NCBI GenBank assembly: GCA_013146195.2
Contig: CM028379.1
Coordinates: forward strand, 104,791,226-104,855,225
Direction of reading: 5' to 3'
From: Codonopsis lanceolata
Taxonomy: Eukaryota; Streptophyta; Magnoliopsida; Asterales; Campanulaceae
DNA: 64,000 nt
Shown here in pieces: positions 34,199 through 44,412 of the stretch (its first letter is position 1; the number at the start of each line of letters is the position of its first letter). Position numbers and translations under genes: made by a program. A model generated the notes under the pieces. It saw only the letters and a program-made list of their open reading frames with translations, was not told the origin of the DNA and did no database searches.

Positions 34199-35268
34199 AC
34201 TTTCTGTCCCACTACAAAATCTTTCATTTGAATCAAGATGTCATGAAACTTTTTAGATCTCTTCTTGTAGAACATTGCACTATCGTAAGCCTCCAACCTT
34301 AATTCATCCAATTCTTGTAATTGCAACTTCCTTTCAAGACCAGCTAATGTAAAATTCATATTACACTCCTTCACTACCCAATACGTTTTATGTTTTACAG
34401 CAAATGGCATTTTATATGTTGTACGATAAACCCACAGTGCATCGTCCAACCTTGAACTCTAGTCTTTCAGATTGGGATTTACCATCTTCTCCAGAATACC
34501 TTTAATTTCTTTGTTCGAGACCTCAGCTTGACCATTTGTTTTTGGATGATATGTAGTGGCCATTCTATGGTGAACACCATACTTGAGCATTAAGGCTTTC
34601 ACTCCACGGTTGCGAAAATGAGTACCTTGATCACTGATCATAGCCCTTGGAATGCCAAACCTATTGAATATATTTGACCTGAGAAAACTCACAACAACTT
34701 TGGAATCATTAGCCTGGGTAGCTTTCGCTTCTATCCACTTAGACACATAATCTACCGCAAGCAAGATATACAAATTGCCAAAAGAACTTGGAAACAGACC
34801 CATAAAATCCATGCCCCAAGCATCAAAAATTTCACAAATTAAAATCAGAATTTGGGGCATCTCATCTCTCAAAGTTAAATTCCCAATCTTTTGACATCTA
34901 TCACAACTTTTACGAAAAACATAGGCATCCTTAAAAAGAGTTTCCCAATAAAAACCACTGTCCAAAATCTTTCTTGTTGTTCTTTTCAGATCAAAATGTC
35001 CTCCACAAGCATAATTATGACAATATGCTAATATGGAATGAATCTTGTCATTAGGCACACACCTACGAATGACTTGATCAGAACCGATCCTCCAAAGATA
35101 AGGTTCATCCCATATATAGTATTTAGAGTCACTTCTTATTTGATTCTTTTTTGCACAACTCATACCTTGTGGAAAAATTCCAGTCACCAAAAAATTAACT
35201 ACATCAGCATACCAAGGTTCCATACCTGACTTACCTTGCGCCAAAAAGAGTTGTTCATCCGGGAACAT
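34199..35268 (-). pseudogene. pol: Athila integrase
   Basis: Integrase of the Ty3/gypsy pol. The zinc-binding HHCC module is intact (CHNYACGGHFDLKRTTRK... to KSCDRCQKIG), followed by the catalytic core: WGMDFMGLFP (first Asp), ISDQGTHFRN (second Asp) and NGQAEVSNKEIKGIL (Glu). The open frame 34459-35268 ends at a stop near 34459. It continues in another frame (34199-34449: DDALWVYRT, then ERKLQLQELDELRLEAYDSA) with an in-family deletion of about 20 residues between RTTYKMPF and KHKTYW. The end is cut by the copia solo LTR. Confidence 0.88.
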
Positions 35269-35757
35269 TTCAGAAATGGAATGGATTCCTCTTCACGCAC
35301 CAACCTGCTTAAGTGATCTGCTACTGAATTATCCTCCCCCTTGCAATCCTTGATCTCCCATTTAAATTCTTGCAACAGGAGAATCCATCTGATCAACCTA
35401 GGTTTAGACTCCTTCTTTGCCAAAAGATACTTGAGCGCTACATGATCTGAGAAAACCACCACCTTCGATCCCAGCAAACAAGATCTGAACTTTTCAAAAG
35501 CAAAAACTATGGCCAACAACTCCTTTTCTGATGTAGTGTAATTACATTGAGCTGCATAAAAGATACTTGAGCGCTACATGACTTTGTTTCCCATCTCTTT
35601 GTCAAAGAACTGCTCCGACTATGTAATGACTCGCATCGCACATGAGTTCAAACGGTGAATCCCACTTCGGTGGCTGAATGATAGGAGCTGAAGTCAGCTT
35701 CTCCTTTATCAGATCAAAAGCCTTCTTGCAATCTTCCCCAAATTCGAAAGGAACATC
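35199..35757 (-). pseudogene. pol: Athila RNase H and RT thumb, decayed
   Basis: The RNase H part reads LAIVFAFEKFRSCLLGSKVVVFSDH, then ALKYLLAKKESKPRLIRWIL, LLQEFKWEIKDCKGEDNSVADHLSRL, the standard gypsy RNase H end. Upstream (35520-35757) the start of the domain is shifted and carries a 24-bp duplicate (35558-35581) of the segment at 35421-35444, apparently copied filler DNA at a deletion. The frame overlaps the integrase frame at 35199-35268 through a shift. Confidence 0.8.
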
Positions 35758-36370
35758 CTATTGAAGCAACCTTGTTAAAGTTTGAGCAATCTTGGATAAA
35801 TCTTGGATAAATCGCCTGTAGAATCCTGCATGACCAAGAACATTTCGAATATCTTTCACATTAGCAGGATAGGGCAATTTAGCAATTAAATCAGCCATGA
35901 TACTTTCTTGCACTTCTACATTGCTTTGAAAATGAACATCCTTATCAGTCAAACTTTTCACAAGAACCAATTCCAATTTATCATCAAGAACATTGGACTC
36001 AAACTCATCACGCACAACAGAATCAATGACACTAACATGAAAAATAGACTACGAATCATTTGGATACTTTATGGCATAAAAAACATTAAAAGTCACCACA
36101 CTACCATCAAATTCGAGTGTCAAAGTACCCATCTACATCAATCTTTGTTTTTTATGTTTTCATGAATGTTCTTCCTAATAGAATAAGAGATGGGTGAGGA
36201 GAACATGAATCATCCATATCTATGACATAAAAATCCACCAGAAAAATTAAGTCATTAACTTTCACTAAAACATCCTCTACCACACCTTCAGGATAAGAAC
36301 TAGACCTATCTGTTAGTTGTATGATCACTCGAGTCTCACGCATTGGGCCTAAATTCAATTCTTTATACAC
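35758..36370 (-). pseudogene. pol: Athila protease end and RT remnant; RT core deleted
   Basis: 36152-36370 gives the C-terminal protease/linker part (LNLGPMRETRVIIQLTDRSS... LILLGRTFMKT). The frame continues with stops to 36016, then 35758-36015 jumps directly to ANVKDIRNVLGHAGFYRRFIQDLSKIA, which lies after the RT palm. The palm and fingers with the catalytic Asp pair are missing, a deletion near 35905 of several hundred bases compared with intact family members. Confidence 0.75.
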
Positions 36371-37218
36371 AGATAAAGGCAGACATTTATGGACGCTCCT
36401 AGATCAAGCATGGCTTTTTCAACTTTTTTATTACCTATAACACAAGGAATAGTATACATACCTGGATCCTTACATTTTTGAGGTAATTTCCATTGAATCA
36501 TTGCTGAAACATTCTCACTTATCAACACTTTCTCATCTGATCGCTGTTTCATTTTCTTTGTGAACAATTTTTTGAGAAACTTAGAATACTGAGGCACTTT
36601 CTTAATAGCATCCAAAAGAGGGATATTAATTTCCACCTTGCTGAAAGTTTTCATAATCGCTTTCTCATCTTGTTCTTTCTTTTCCCGTGCCAATCTATCC
36701 GGAAAAGGTGGAGGAATGACTATTTTCTGATTTTGTGTAGTCAATTCTCCAGCTTCTTTCTTCGACGAATCATCCTGTTGAACACTTCCTTCATTGTTGT
36801 TGATACTATCAATTGCCTTTTTCTCCTTTGTAATTTCCTGTAACTCCTTTCCATTCCTAAGAGTTATTGCACAATCATTCTCTCGAGGATTCTTCTCAAC
36901 TTGAGAAGGTAATCTGCCTTGGTTCACTTCTATTTTGCTCATTGACACAGCTAGTTGCGAAATCTGATCTTCCAAAGATTTTATGCTAGCCTTAGTTTTT
37001 TGTCTGTCTTGCTGAACCGTTTCAGCCAAAATTTTGATTAAATTCTCAAGCGGAGTTCCTGGACTAGTAATAGGCTGTGATGGTGGAGGTGGAGGAAATG
37101 GTGGCCGAATTTGTTGTTGTGGAAATTTTAAATTTCTATTACCATCGCTTAAATTCAGATGATCATGCCATCCAGGTTTATAATTGTTGTTTCCTATGAT
37201 TAGATTTGGTTGAGTCAT
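36355..37218 (-). pseudogene. gag-pol: Athila gag C-terminal part and aspartic protease
   Basis: Open frame of 287 codons: an N/P-rich spacer (PPFPPPPPSQPI), a charged region (LRNGKELQEITKEKK), FPDRLAREKKEQDEKAIMKTF, then the protease with CVIGNKKVEKAMLDLGASIN (residues about 260-280). The DLGASIN motif is the plant gypsy form of the DTGA active site. It overlaps the next downstream fragment by frameshift at about 36360. Confidence 0.8.
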
Positions 37219-37231
37219 CTTCTGATTCTAT

Positions 37232-38379
37232 TGTACAGTAGGCTAAAAGGTCTGCGTACCGATTAGTGTGGCAACTGTCTTAGAATCACTTTGTTTAGAA
37301 TAGTTTCTAAGTGTTAGTTCTTAGCGCTCACGCAAGCTTCTACAGCCCTTGAAGGAACAGCAGACTTTGAAGTCTGCTCAAATAGCGGAAAATCAAATTT
37401 GGCCAAAATCAAGGAACAATGACACGTGTACACCTATTCAGATATTTTCGAAAATATCTGGTCATCATGTCTTCACCAGATTATTTTTCAAGAAGTCAAC
37501 TCTGCATAATGACAACCGGTCGAATCTGAAAATCAAGGCGAAGACATTACCGTTTTGGCTAAGAAGACTTTCCAAGCGCAAAGCTTGTACTCGAAACATT
37601 ACTCGTTTAGTAATGTCTTCTCTGCCCTTGCATCTCGATGGCGTGGGCTGTTTCTTCCCCCAAAGCGCCGAATTGCATTCAATGCAAAGGAACGTTGGAC
37701 TGATTTATCTCTGATTTTAACCCAACGGTCAAAAGATCTATCTCTGGTATATATTCAAGTGTTGAAGATCTGAAGAAATAACTCTTGCGCATTAAACTCT
37801 CAAGCTTCATCTTCATCACTCAAGCATTCAAGAGATCAAAGGACAAGGGCTAACACTTCACCAAACTTTCTGAAGCTGCAGATCTGTCATCTTAAATTCT
37901 TTCTCAGCTTCATTCTGTTTGTCTTTAAACTGTTCTTAATTTCTGCACGTGTGGAGAACAATTATTCATTGATTGTCTCTCTCACCTTTATACACTTGGT
38001 TAAAAATTCATTTTGTACACGATCCATTAGAGATCTAAGTCATAAACCTAGTGGATAAACAAGTGCACTTTTAAAATCCAAAGCTAACCACTTTGGTAGT
38101 GGATGTAGTACTATTCACAGTACGAACCACTTCAAATTCTCGTGCGCTTTAAACTCTTCTTATCTCTCACTTTAATTGATTGTGTTTAAGCGTTTTCCTT
38201 AACAAAGACTCTTGATAATTTCAGAATCTAATTTGTTTCCGCTGCCTAAGCACTTCTATTCAAACATTTCATAAATCCTTTAGAAGTGTTCTTAAAAGAA
38301 AAAGTTTTATAAAAACATATCTAGGCTATTCAACCCCCCCCCCCTTCTAGCCTAGATTGAGCCTACTTCGGGACCAACA
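37232..38379 (+). mobile_element. Copia solo LTR in gag
   Basis: 1148-bp LTR from TGTACAGTAGGC to ...GGACCAACA. Near its end it has 'ggctattcaacccc' and a C11 run. It is related to the LTR at 5270-6607 (shared 'aagtgcacttttaaaatcc...tttggtagtggatgtag') and, at its 5' part, to that at 30521-34193 ('taaaaggtctgc'). It interrupts Athila gag between the zinc-knuckle segment and the protease segment. The 5-bp flanks (TCTAT and ATAAT) do not match, so boundaries may be off or one side is mutated. Confidence 0.75.
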
Positions 38380-38725
38380 ATAATTATTGGAGTATGGATC
38401 ATATTTCCTTTGTTGCTGCCCTCGAAACCCTCTTAAAGAATTTACATGCTCATTCGAATCCTCTTCTAAAGTTGGACACATATCAGTCGGATGACCAACA
38501 TTTGTATAGATTCCACATGCCTTGACTTGCTGAACTTTCCCTGAGACTAACTTTTCCAATACAGAAGTTAAAGTGTCTAATCTATGATCAATAGAAAAAA
38601 TATTTACCTCATTCACTTTACTTGGAACTTCTTGTTGCCTCGTCCCAAATTGTTGAGCATTTTCAGCCATGTCAATAATAAGTCGCTTGGCTTCCTCCAA
38701 GGTATTATTCATGAAAGCTTCCTCA
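38380..38725 (-). pseudogene. gag: Athila gag, zinc-knuckle segment
   Basis: Minus-strand frame (MNNTLEEAKRLIIDMAENAQQ...) ending in CGIYTNVGHPTDMCP, a nucleocapsid knuckle of the C-X2-C-X3-GH-X4-C type in which the second Cys is replaced, and a DPYSNNY tail. On its upstream side it is cut by the CACTA element, and the frame runs on without a shift into 45703 when the TCA target duplication is counted once. Confidence 0.82.
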
Positions 38726-38749
38726 CACTACTAGAAAAATTACCTTTAG

Positions 38750-39245
38750 TGACGGAATTTTCCGTCGCTAAAGGCAAAATTCTGCCGCTAAAGGCCCCCA
38801 GCGACGGAATTTTTCCGTCGCTAATCCTTCGTCGCTGATGCCGACGGACCGATTTCCATCGCTAAAGGTTGATTTTCAGCGACGGAATTTTCCGTCGCTA
38901 AAGGATTTTTAAAATTAAATAAAATTGATTTTCAGCGACGGAATTTTCCGTCGCTAAAGGCTTTTTAAAATTAAATAAAATTGAATTTCAGCGACGGAAT
39001 TTTCCGTCGCTAAAGGCTTTTTAAAATTAAATAAAATTGAATTTCAGCGACGGAAATTTCCGTCGCTAAAGGCTTTTTAAAATTAAATAAAATTGAATTT
39101 CAGCGACGGAAATTTCCGTCGCTAAAGGCTTTTTAAAATTAAATAAAATTGAATTTCAGCGATGGAAATTTCCGTCGCTAAAGGCGTTTAAAAATTAAAT
39201 AAAATTGAATTTCAGCGACGGAATTTTCAGTCACTAAAGGCTTTT
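38750..39245. repeat. Left subterminal repeats of the CACTA element
   Basis: At least seven units of exactly 56 bp, with 'cagcgacgg' at 38877, 38933, 38989, 39045, 39101, 39157 and 39213. Each has the palindrome built from GCGACGGAA and TTCCGTCGC, then 'taaagg' and an A/T spacer. The first 130 bp (38750-38876) hold more irregular copies. The last copy is mutated ('cagtcactaaagg'). Confidence 0.95.
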
Positions 39246-39270
39246 AAATATAATTAAATTTTAATAAATA

Positions 39271-39528
39271 CTCCCTCTGTCCCTAATTTATTGTCCTGTT
39301 TGACCGGGCGCACCGTTTAAGAAAACTTATTTGACTGGATTATTAATATTGGTTTAATGTGTAGTTTTCTTTAAAGCTCATGTGTATGTGGCCCATAATT
39401 AAAGTAGAGTGAAAAAGTAAGGGTAAAGTGGTAAAAGTGATTTTTTAAAAAGGTAAGTTTCAAAGTGGACAATTATTTTGGGACGGACGAAAAAGGAAAG
39501 GAGGACGATAATTTAGGGACGGAGGGAG
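39271..39528. mobile_element. Stowaway (mariner) MITE
   Basis: 258 bp with ends CTCCCTCTGTCCCTAATTTA and, inverted, CTCCCTCCGTCCCTAAATTA, flanked by TA on both sides (39269-39270, 39529-39530). Nested in the CACTA element. Confidence 0.92.
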
Positions 39529-39561
39529 TATCTAATAGTAGATAATATAAATAAATAATAA

Positions 39562-39566
<5 letters not shown>

Positions 39567-39626
<60 letters not shown>
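39567..39626. repeat. (TA)n microsatellite
   Basis: About 58 bp of alternating TA in the CACTA element between the MITE and the P2 gene. Confidence 0.95.
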
Positions 39627-39628
<2 letters not shown>

Positions 39629-40072
39629 AATCTTTCAAACCAAAACAAAACCATACTATCTCGAAATCAAATCGACCGAACCAATTGAATTCGTTTCACA
39701 ATTTGGTGATTCAAAATTACCCCTAAATATTAGTCGTTTCAAAAAAGTAAAAAAACAATAAACACTAAGTCTCCATCCATATAAGTAATTCATTTAAGAA
39801 AATTGCAATTAATCCAATCAATTTCTTTTTTTATTATTAATTTTTTTTTTACCTATCAAATCATGCATATCAATTGTAAACAAAATGTAAAACAAATAGA
39901 GTATATAAATTCCATTCATAAACACTCAGCTGCATCTAGCTTGTCCAAATAATTCTGGCTAAAAGAAAAACAAAAGCTACAACTACTTCATAACAAAACC
40001 TTTGACATCAAATAAAAGCTCTGGGAAAAAAAAAAAAGGCTATTTGTACGTACAGACTTTCATCTCTACCAC

Positions 40073-40420
40073 CTATTCAAATAGACTGAATCCCATGTCG
40101 TCAACTGATTCTTCTTTCTCCTCGACCCTTTCCTCTTTCTTGGCTTCAGCTGCAGCTGGAGTAGTAGCACCCCCACCACCACCAGCAGATGCAGATACTG
40201 CAACACCACCACCACCACCAGATGGAACCGATGCCAACTTCTCTCGCCCTGCGGCAATAAGCTCTGTTATGTCCTTTCCCTTTACCTGAGATAGAAGTAG
40301 CTCCATCCAATCAGCATCAGCTTCAGCTCCAACAGAGCCAAGAATTTCATTGATAGCATCAGCAGTAGGGCTGGCATTTCCGCCCAAGACAGCGAGCAAA
40401 CAAGCGGCAATAACCTTCAT
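40073..40420 (-). CDS. RPP2: 60S acidic ribosomal protein P2 (inside CACTA)
   Basis: Stalk protein of the large ribosomal subunit, which as a P1-P2 dimer on P0 recruits elongation factors. The single open frame of 115 codons is full length for the family. It begins MKVIAACLLAVLGGNASPTA (conserved P2 dimerisation helix), includes LLSQVKGKDITELIAAGREKLASVP (residues about 42-66), a glycine/alanine hinge (67-92), an acidic stretch (KKEERVEEKEES) and the C-terminal tag DDMGFSLFE, which normally ends in D. There is no intron in the coding part. A CAG acceptor at 40432-40434, 11 bases before the ATG, suggests a 5'-UTR intron. No stop or shift is visible. It lies entirely inside the CACTA element, so this is a captured copy; whether it is expressed cannot be told from sequence. 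Confidence 0.93.
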   Translation of the reverse strand: MKVIAACLLAVLGGNASPTADAINEILGSVGAEADADWMELLLSQVKGKDITELIAAGREKLASVPSGGGGGVAVSASAGGGGGATTPAAAEAKKEERVEEKEESVDDMGFSLFE

Positions 40421-40497
40421 TTCCCTCTAACCTGTACACATGAACACACACTAATTACACGCACTCGTATAAGTAGGTTATATATATCTCTCTCTCT

Positions 40498-40552
<55 letters not shown>
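40498..40552. repeat. (TA)n microsatellite with GA run
   Basis: About 52 bp of TA, flanked by (CT)n/(GA)n, within the likely 5' leader or 5'-UTR intron of the P2 copy. Confidence 0.95.
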
Positions 40553-40556
<4 letters not shown>

Positions 40557-40725
40557 GAGGGAGAGGTGGGGGGAGACAGCATACGTGTGGTGCCCTAGAA
40601 GCTGGGTCTGTGCTGAATCCAATCAATTTCATATAATTGCATTTATCATCAAAACAAATCCACAATCTAAGCAAGATGCCATTCGATTTCATCAACAAAA
40701 GCCCTAACACCCAATTTCAGCCTCC

Positions 40726-40906
40726 TCAGCCGCCGAAACCATACGTTTTCCAGAAATATCTTCCAGAAAAATCTAGCCATAACCATGGCGATCGACGTCC
40801 ATGGCAGTCACCGTCTTCCTTCTCGCCAACCGACGAATCGCCGGCTTCGTGATGCCCTGAATCGCCGGCTTCGTGATGCCTTCCCCCCTTTACCTCGGCC
40901 TGACAG
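40726..40906 (-). pseudogene. Scrambled histone H4 fragment
   Basis: On the minus strand, pieces of histone H4 follow one another. First comes SGRGKGGK preceded by CTG where the ATG should be (about 40906). Then GITKPAI, then (repeated) IQGITKPAIRRLARR, joined directly to KTVTAMDV. After about 25 unassigned bases comes KIFLEN, and finally YGFGG followed by a stop (40726-40728). In normal H4 the order is residues 1-8, 27-41, 59-64, 79-86, 98-103; here the 79-86 piece comes before 59-64 and the 28-34 piece is doubled. Total 181 bp against 312 for a normal coding sequence. It cannot make H4. Same strand as, and about 300 bp upstream of, the P2 gene. Confidence 0.85.
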
Positions 40907-41140
40907 TTTTTGATTGACAGAGTGATATATACGAAATTTATTTTGTGCTAATGACTGGAGAATTGATTGATTAGTTTATATGGAAAGGGCCAATTCAAGT
41001 GGATAATGGCTGTTAGATTTGGAAATGTAATGGACGGTATAAGATTGTGATCCACGTGAATAATATTTTTATTCCTTGTAAGCCGTAGATGAATATTGGA
41101 TAGACGGTTGGGAGTTTAAGATGGTTTGAGCACGGGGATT
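40907..41140 (-). promoter_or_regulatory. Possible H4-type promoter upstream of the H4/P2 pair
   Basis: Upstream (minus strand) of the H4 start, in order towards it: CCGTC and CCAAT-like elements (about 41085-41110), an octamer-like CGTGGATC (one change from the plant histone octamer CGCGGATC, about 41050), a second CCGTCC (about 41035), and a TATA-like CATATAAAC (about 40978). This arrangement resembles plant H4 promoters and suggests promoter and coding pieces were captured together. By eye only. Confidence 0.45.
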
Positions 41141-41145
41141 CGTGT

Positions 41146-41285
41146 TTTTTTAGAATTGATTGATTTGTTTTGAAATATTTGTTTATGTAAATAAATAATG
41201 TTTTGAAATATATTTTTTTGTAAAATCCCTTTGTAACTTTAAAATAAATAATGTTTTGAAATATTTGTTTTTTGTAAAATCCCTT

Positions 41286-41328
<43 letters not shown>

Positions 41329-41530
41329 TTTTAATGAATGATATTTTATTATTAAATTAATATTTAAAATATTAATTTGATAATATAATACCATTCATTA
41401 AAATAATAAGCATCAAAATATTATAGTTAGGCCTCATTGGGCACCGCGCTTTTAGAATTGATTGATTTGTTTTGAAATATTTGTTTTTGTAAATAAATAA
41501 TGTTTTGAAATATTTGTTTTTTGTAAAATC

Positions 41531-41577
<47 letters not shown>

Positions 41578-42091
41578 TATAATCATTTTAATGAATGATA
41601 TTTTATTATTAAATTAATATTTAAAATATTAATTTGACAATATAATACCATTCATTAAAATAATAAGCATCAAAATATTATAGTTAGGCCTCATTGGGCA
41701 CCGCGCTTTTAGAATTGATTGATTTGTTTTGAAATATTTGTTTTTGTAAATAAATAATGTTTTGAAATATTTGTTTTTTGTAAAATCCCTTTGTATATAT
41801 ATATATATATATATATGAAATATTATAATCATTTTAATGAATGATATTTTATTATTAAATTAATATTTAAAATATTAATTTGATAATATAATACCATTCA
41901 TTAAAATAATAAGCATCAAAATATTATAGTTAGGCCTCATTGGGCACCGCGCTTTTAGAATTGATTGATTTGTTTTGAAATATTTGTTTTTGTAAATAAA
42001 TAATGTTTTGAATTTTTTTTTTTGTAAAATCCCTTTGTAACTTTAAAATAAATAATGTTTTGAAATATTTGTTTTTTGTAAAATCCCTTTG

Positions 42092-42139
<48 letters not shown>

Positions 42140-42240
42140 TATAATCATTTTAATGAATGATATTTTATTATTAAATTAATATTTAAAATATTAATTTGAT
42201 AATATAATACCATTCATTAAAATAATTAGCATCAATATAA
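41146..42240. repeat. Tandem array of 250-300-bp AT-rich units with (TA)n cores
   Basis: Four units starting near 41146, 41448, 41706 and 41952, each with 'ttagaattgattgatttgtt', 'taaataatgttttgaaata', a (TA)n core of variable length and 'ttaatgaatgatattttatt'. The later three are joined by 'aggcctcattgggcaccgcg'. The unit also holds an inverted pair around 'ttaatatttaaaatattaa'. Length differences come mainly from the TA core. Confidence 0.9.
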
Positions 42241-42586
42241 TTACAAAAATAAAAATATTCACATTACAACTTAATTTATATATTTAAGAAAATAATAACA
42301 AATGGTTGCTCAACATGCATCGCTGCCGTCACTGACTCACTGGACTGGAGAAACTGAGGAAGCCGAAAGATATTGATCAACAAATGGTTACGTTACGTTA
42401 CGTAATTAAATTGATATTTGCATTCCTTCCAAATGGTTATATCCTTTGGATTTCCAACAGTCACCAAAATGACTACTAATGAAAACTATCACAACCAAAT
42501 TTTAAATATCAAAACAGGTCACACCTTAAAGAAACAGAACACTTGATTATTAACACCCATAAGCCCGTAAAACTTATGCACCCGCA

Positions 42587-44412
42587 AGTTAAGTTAAGCT
42601 AAGCGTTACATTACGCTTAAGCTGTTACGTTACGTTAAGTTAAGTTGCGTTGTTAAGTTGCGTTAAGTTAAGTTAGTTAAGTTAAGTTGTTAAGTTAAGT
42701 TAAGTTAAGTTAAGTTAAGTTAAGTTAAGTTAAGCCACGTTAAGTTAAGTTAAGTTTGCTAAGTTAAGTTAAGCTAAGCTAAAGTTAAGTTAAGTTAAAG
42801 TTAAGTTAAGTTACGTTAAGTTACGTTAAGTTAAGTTAAGTTAAGTTAAGTTAAGTTAAGTTGAGTTAAGTTACGTTACGTTTAAGTTAAGTTAAGTTAC
42901 GTTACTTTAAGCTAAGTTAAGTTAAGTTAAGTTAAGTTAAGTTAAGTTAAGTTAAGTTAAGTTAAGTTATGTTAAGTTGAGTTAAGTTAAGTTAAGTTAC
43001 ATTTAAGTTAAGTTAAGTTACGTTACGTTAAACTAAGTTAAGTTAAGTTAAGCAAAGTTAAGTTTAGTTAAGTTAAGTTAAGTTAAGTTAATTTAAGCTA
43101 AATTAAGTTAAGTTAAGTTAAGTTAAGTTAAGTTAAGTTAAGTTAAGTTAAGTTAAGTTAAGTTAAGTTAAGTTAAGTTAAGCTACGTTACGTTTAAGTT
43201 AAGTTAAGTTAAGTTAAGCTAAGTTAAGTTAAGTGAAGTTAAGTTAAGTTAAGATTAAGTTAAGTTAAGTTAAGTTAAGCTAAATTAAGTTAAGTTAAGT
43301 TAAGTTAAGTTAAGTTACGTTACGTTAAGTTAAGTTAAGTTAAGTTAAGTTAAGCTAAGTTAAGTTAAGTTAAGTTAAGTTAAGCTAAATTAAGTTAAGT
43401 TAAGTTAAGTTAAGTTAAGCTATGTTACGTTAAGTTACATTAAGTTACGTTACATTACGTTAAGTTAAGTTAAGTTAAGTTAAGTTACGTTACGTTTAAG
43501 TTAAGTTAAGTTACGTTACTTTAAGCAAAGTTAAGTTTAGTTAAGTTAAGTTAAGTTAAGTTAAGTTAAGTTAAGTTAAGTTAAGTTAAGTTAAGTTAAG
43601 TTAAGTTAAGTTAAGTTAAGTTAAGTTAAGTTAAGTTAAGCTAAATTAAGTTAAGTTAAGTTAAGTTAAGTTAAGTTAAGTTAAGTTAAGTTAAGTTAAG
43701 TTAAGTTAAGTTAAGCTAAGTTAAGCTAAGTTGTTAAGTTAAGTTAAGTTAAGTTAAGTTAAGTTAAGTTAAGCTAAGTTAAGTTAAGTTAAGTTAAGTT
43801 AAGTTAAGTTAAGTTAAGTTAAGTTAAGTTAAGCTAAGTTAAGCTAAGTTAAGTTAAGTTAAGTTAAGTTACGTTACGTTTAAGTTAAGTTAAGTTACGT
43901 TACTTTAAGTTAAGTTAAGTTAAGTTAAGTTAAGTTAAGCTTAAGTTAAGTTAAGTTAAGTTAAGTTACGTTACATTTAAGTTAAGTTACTGTTAAGCTG
44001 TTAAGTTAAGTTAAGTTAAGTTAAGTTAAGTTAAGTTAAGTTAAGTTAAGTTAAGTTAAGTTAAGTTAAGTTAAGTTAAGCTAAGTTAAGTTAAGTTAAG
44101 TTAAGTTAAGCTAAGTTAAGTTAAGCTAAGTTAAGTTAAGCTACGTTACGTTAAGTTACATTAAGTTACGTTACGTTACGTTAAGGTAAGTTACGCTACA
44201 TTTAAGTTAAGTTAAGTTAAGTTAAGTTAACCTAAGTTAAGCTAAATTAAGTTAAGTTAAGTTAAGTTAAGTTAAGTTATGTTAAGTTATGTTAAGTTAT
44301 GTTAAGTTGAGTTAAGTTAAGTTAAATTACATTTAAGTTAAGTTAAGTTACGTTACGTTAAGCTAAGTTAAGTTAAGTTAAGCAAAGTTAAGTTTAGTTA
44401 AGTTAAGTTAAC
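42587..44412. repeat. (TTAAG)n pentanucleotide array, about 1.8 kb
   Basis: Nearly pure tandem TTAAG (AAGTT) with scattered variants TTACG, CTAAG, TTAAA and occasional one- or two-base slips such as 'ttgttaag' and 'gtttaag'. TTACG variants cluster (for example 42885-42905, 43310-43325, 44140-44190), which suggests higher-order duplication inside the array. It is not a known telomere motif. Located inside the CACTA element. Confidence 0.97.

Noticed and set aside
42587..44412. TTAAG array as an interstitial telomere
   Set aside because: The motif lacks the G-run of plant telomeres (TTTAGGG or its variants) and is inside a CACTA element.
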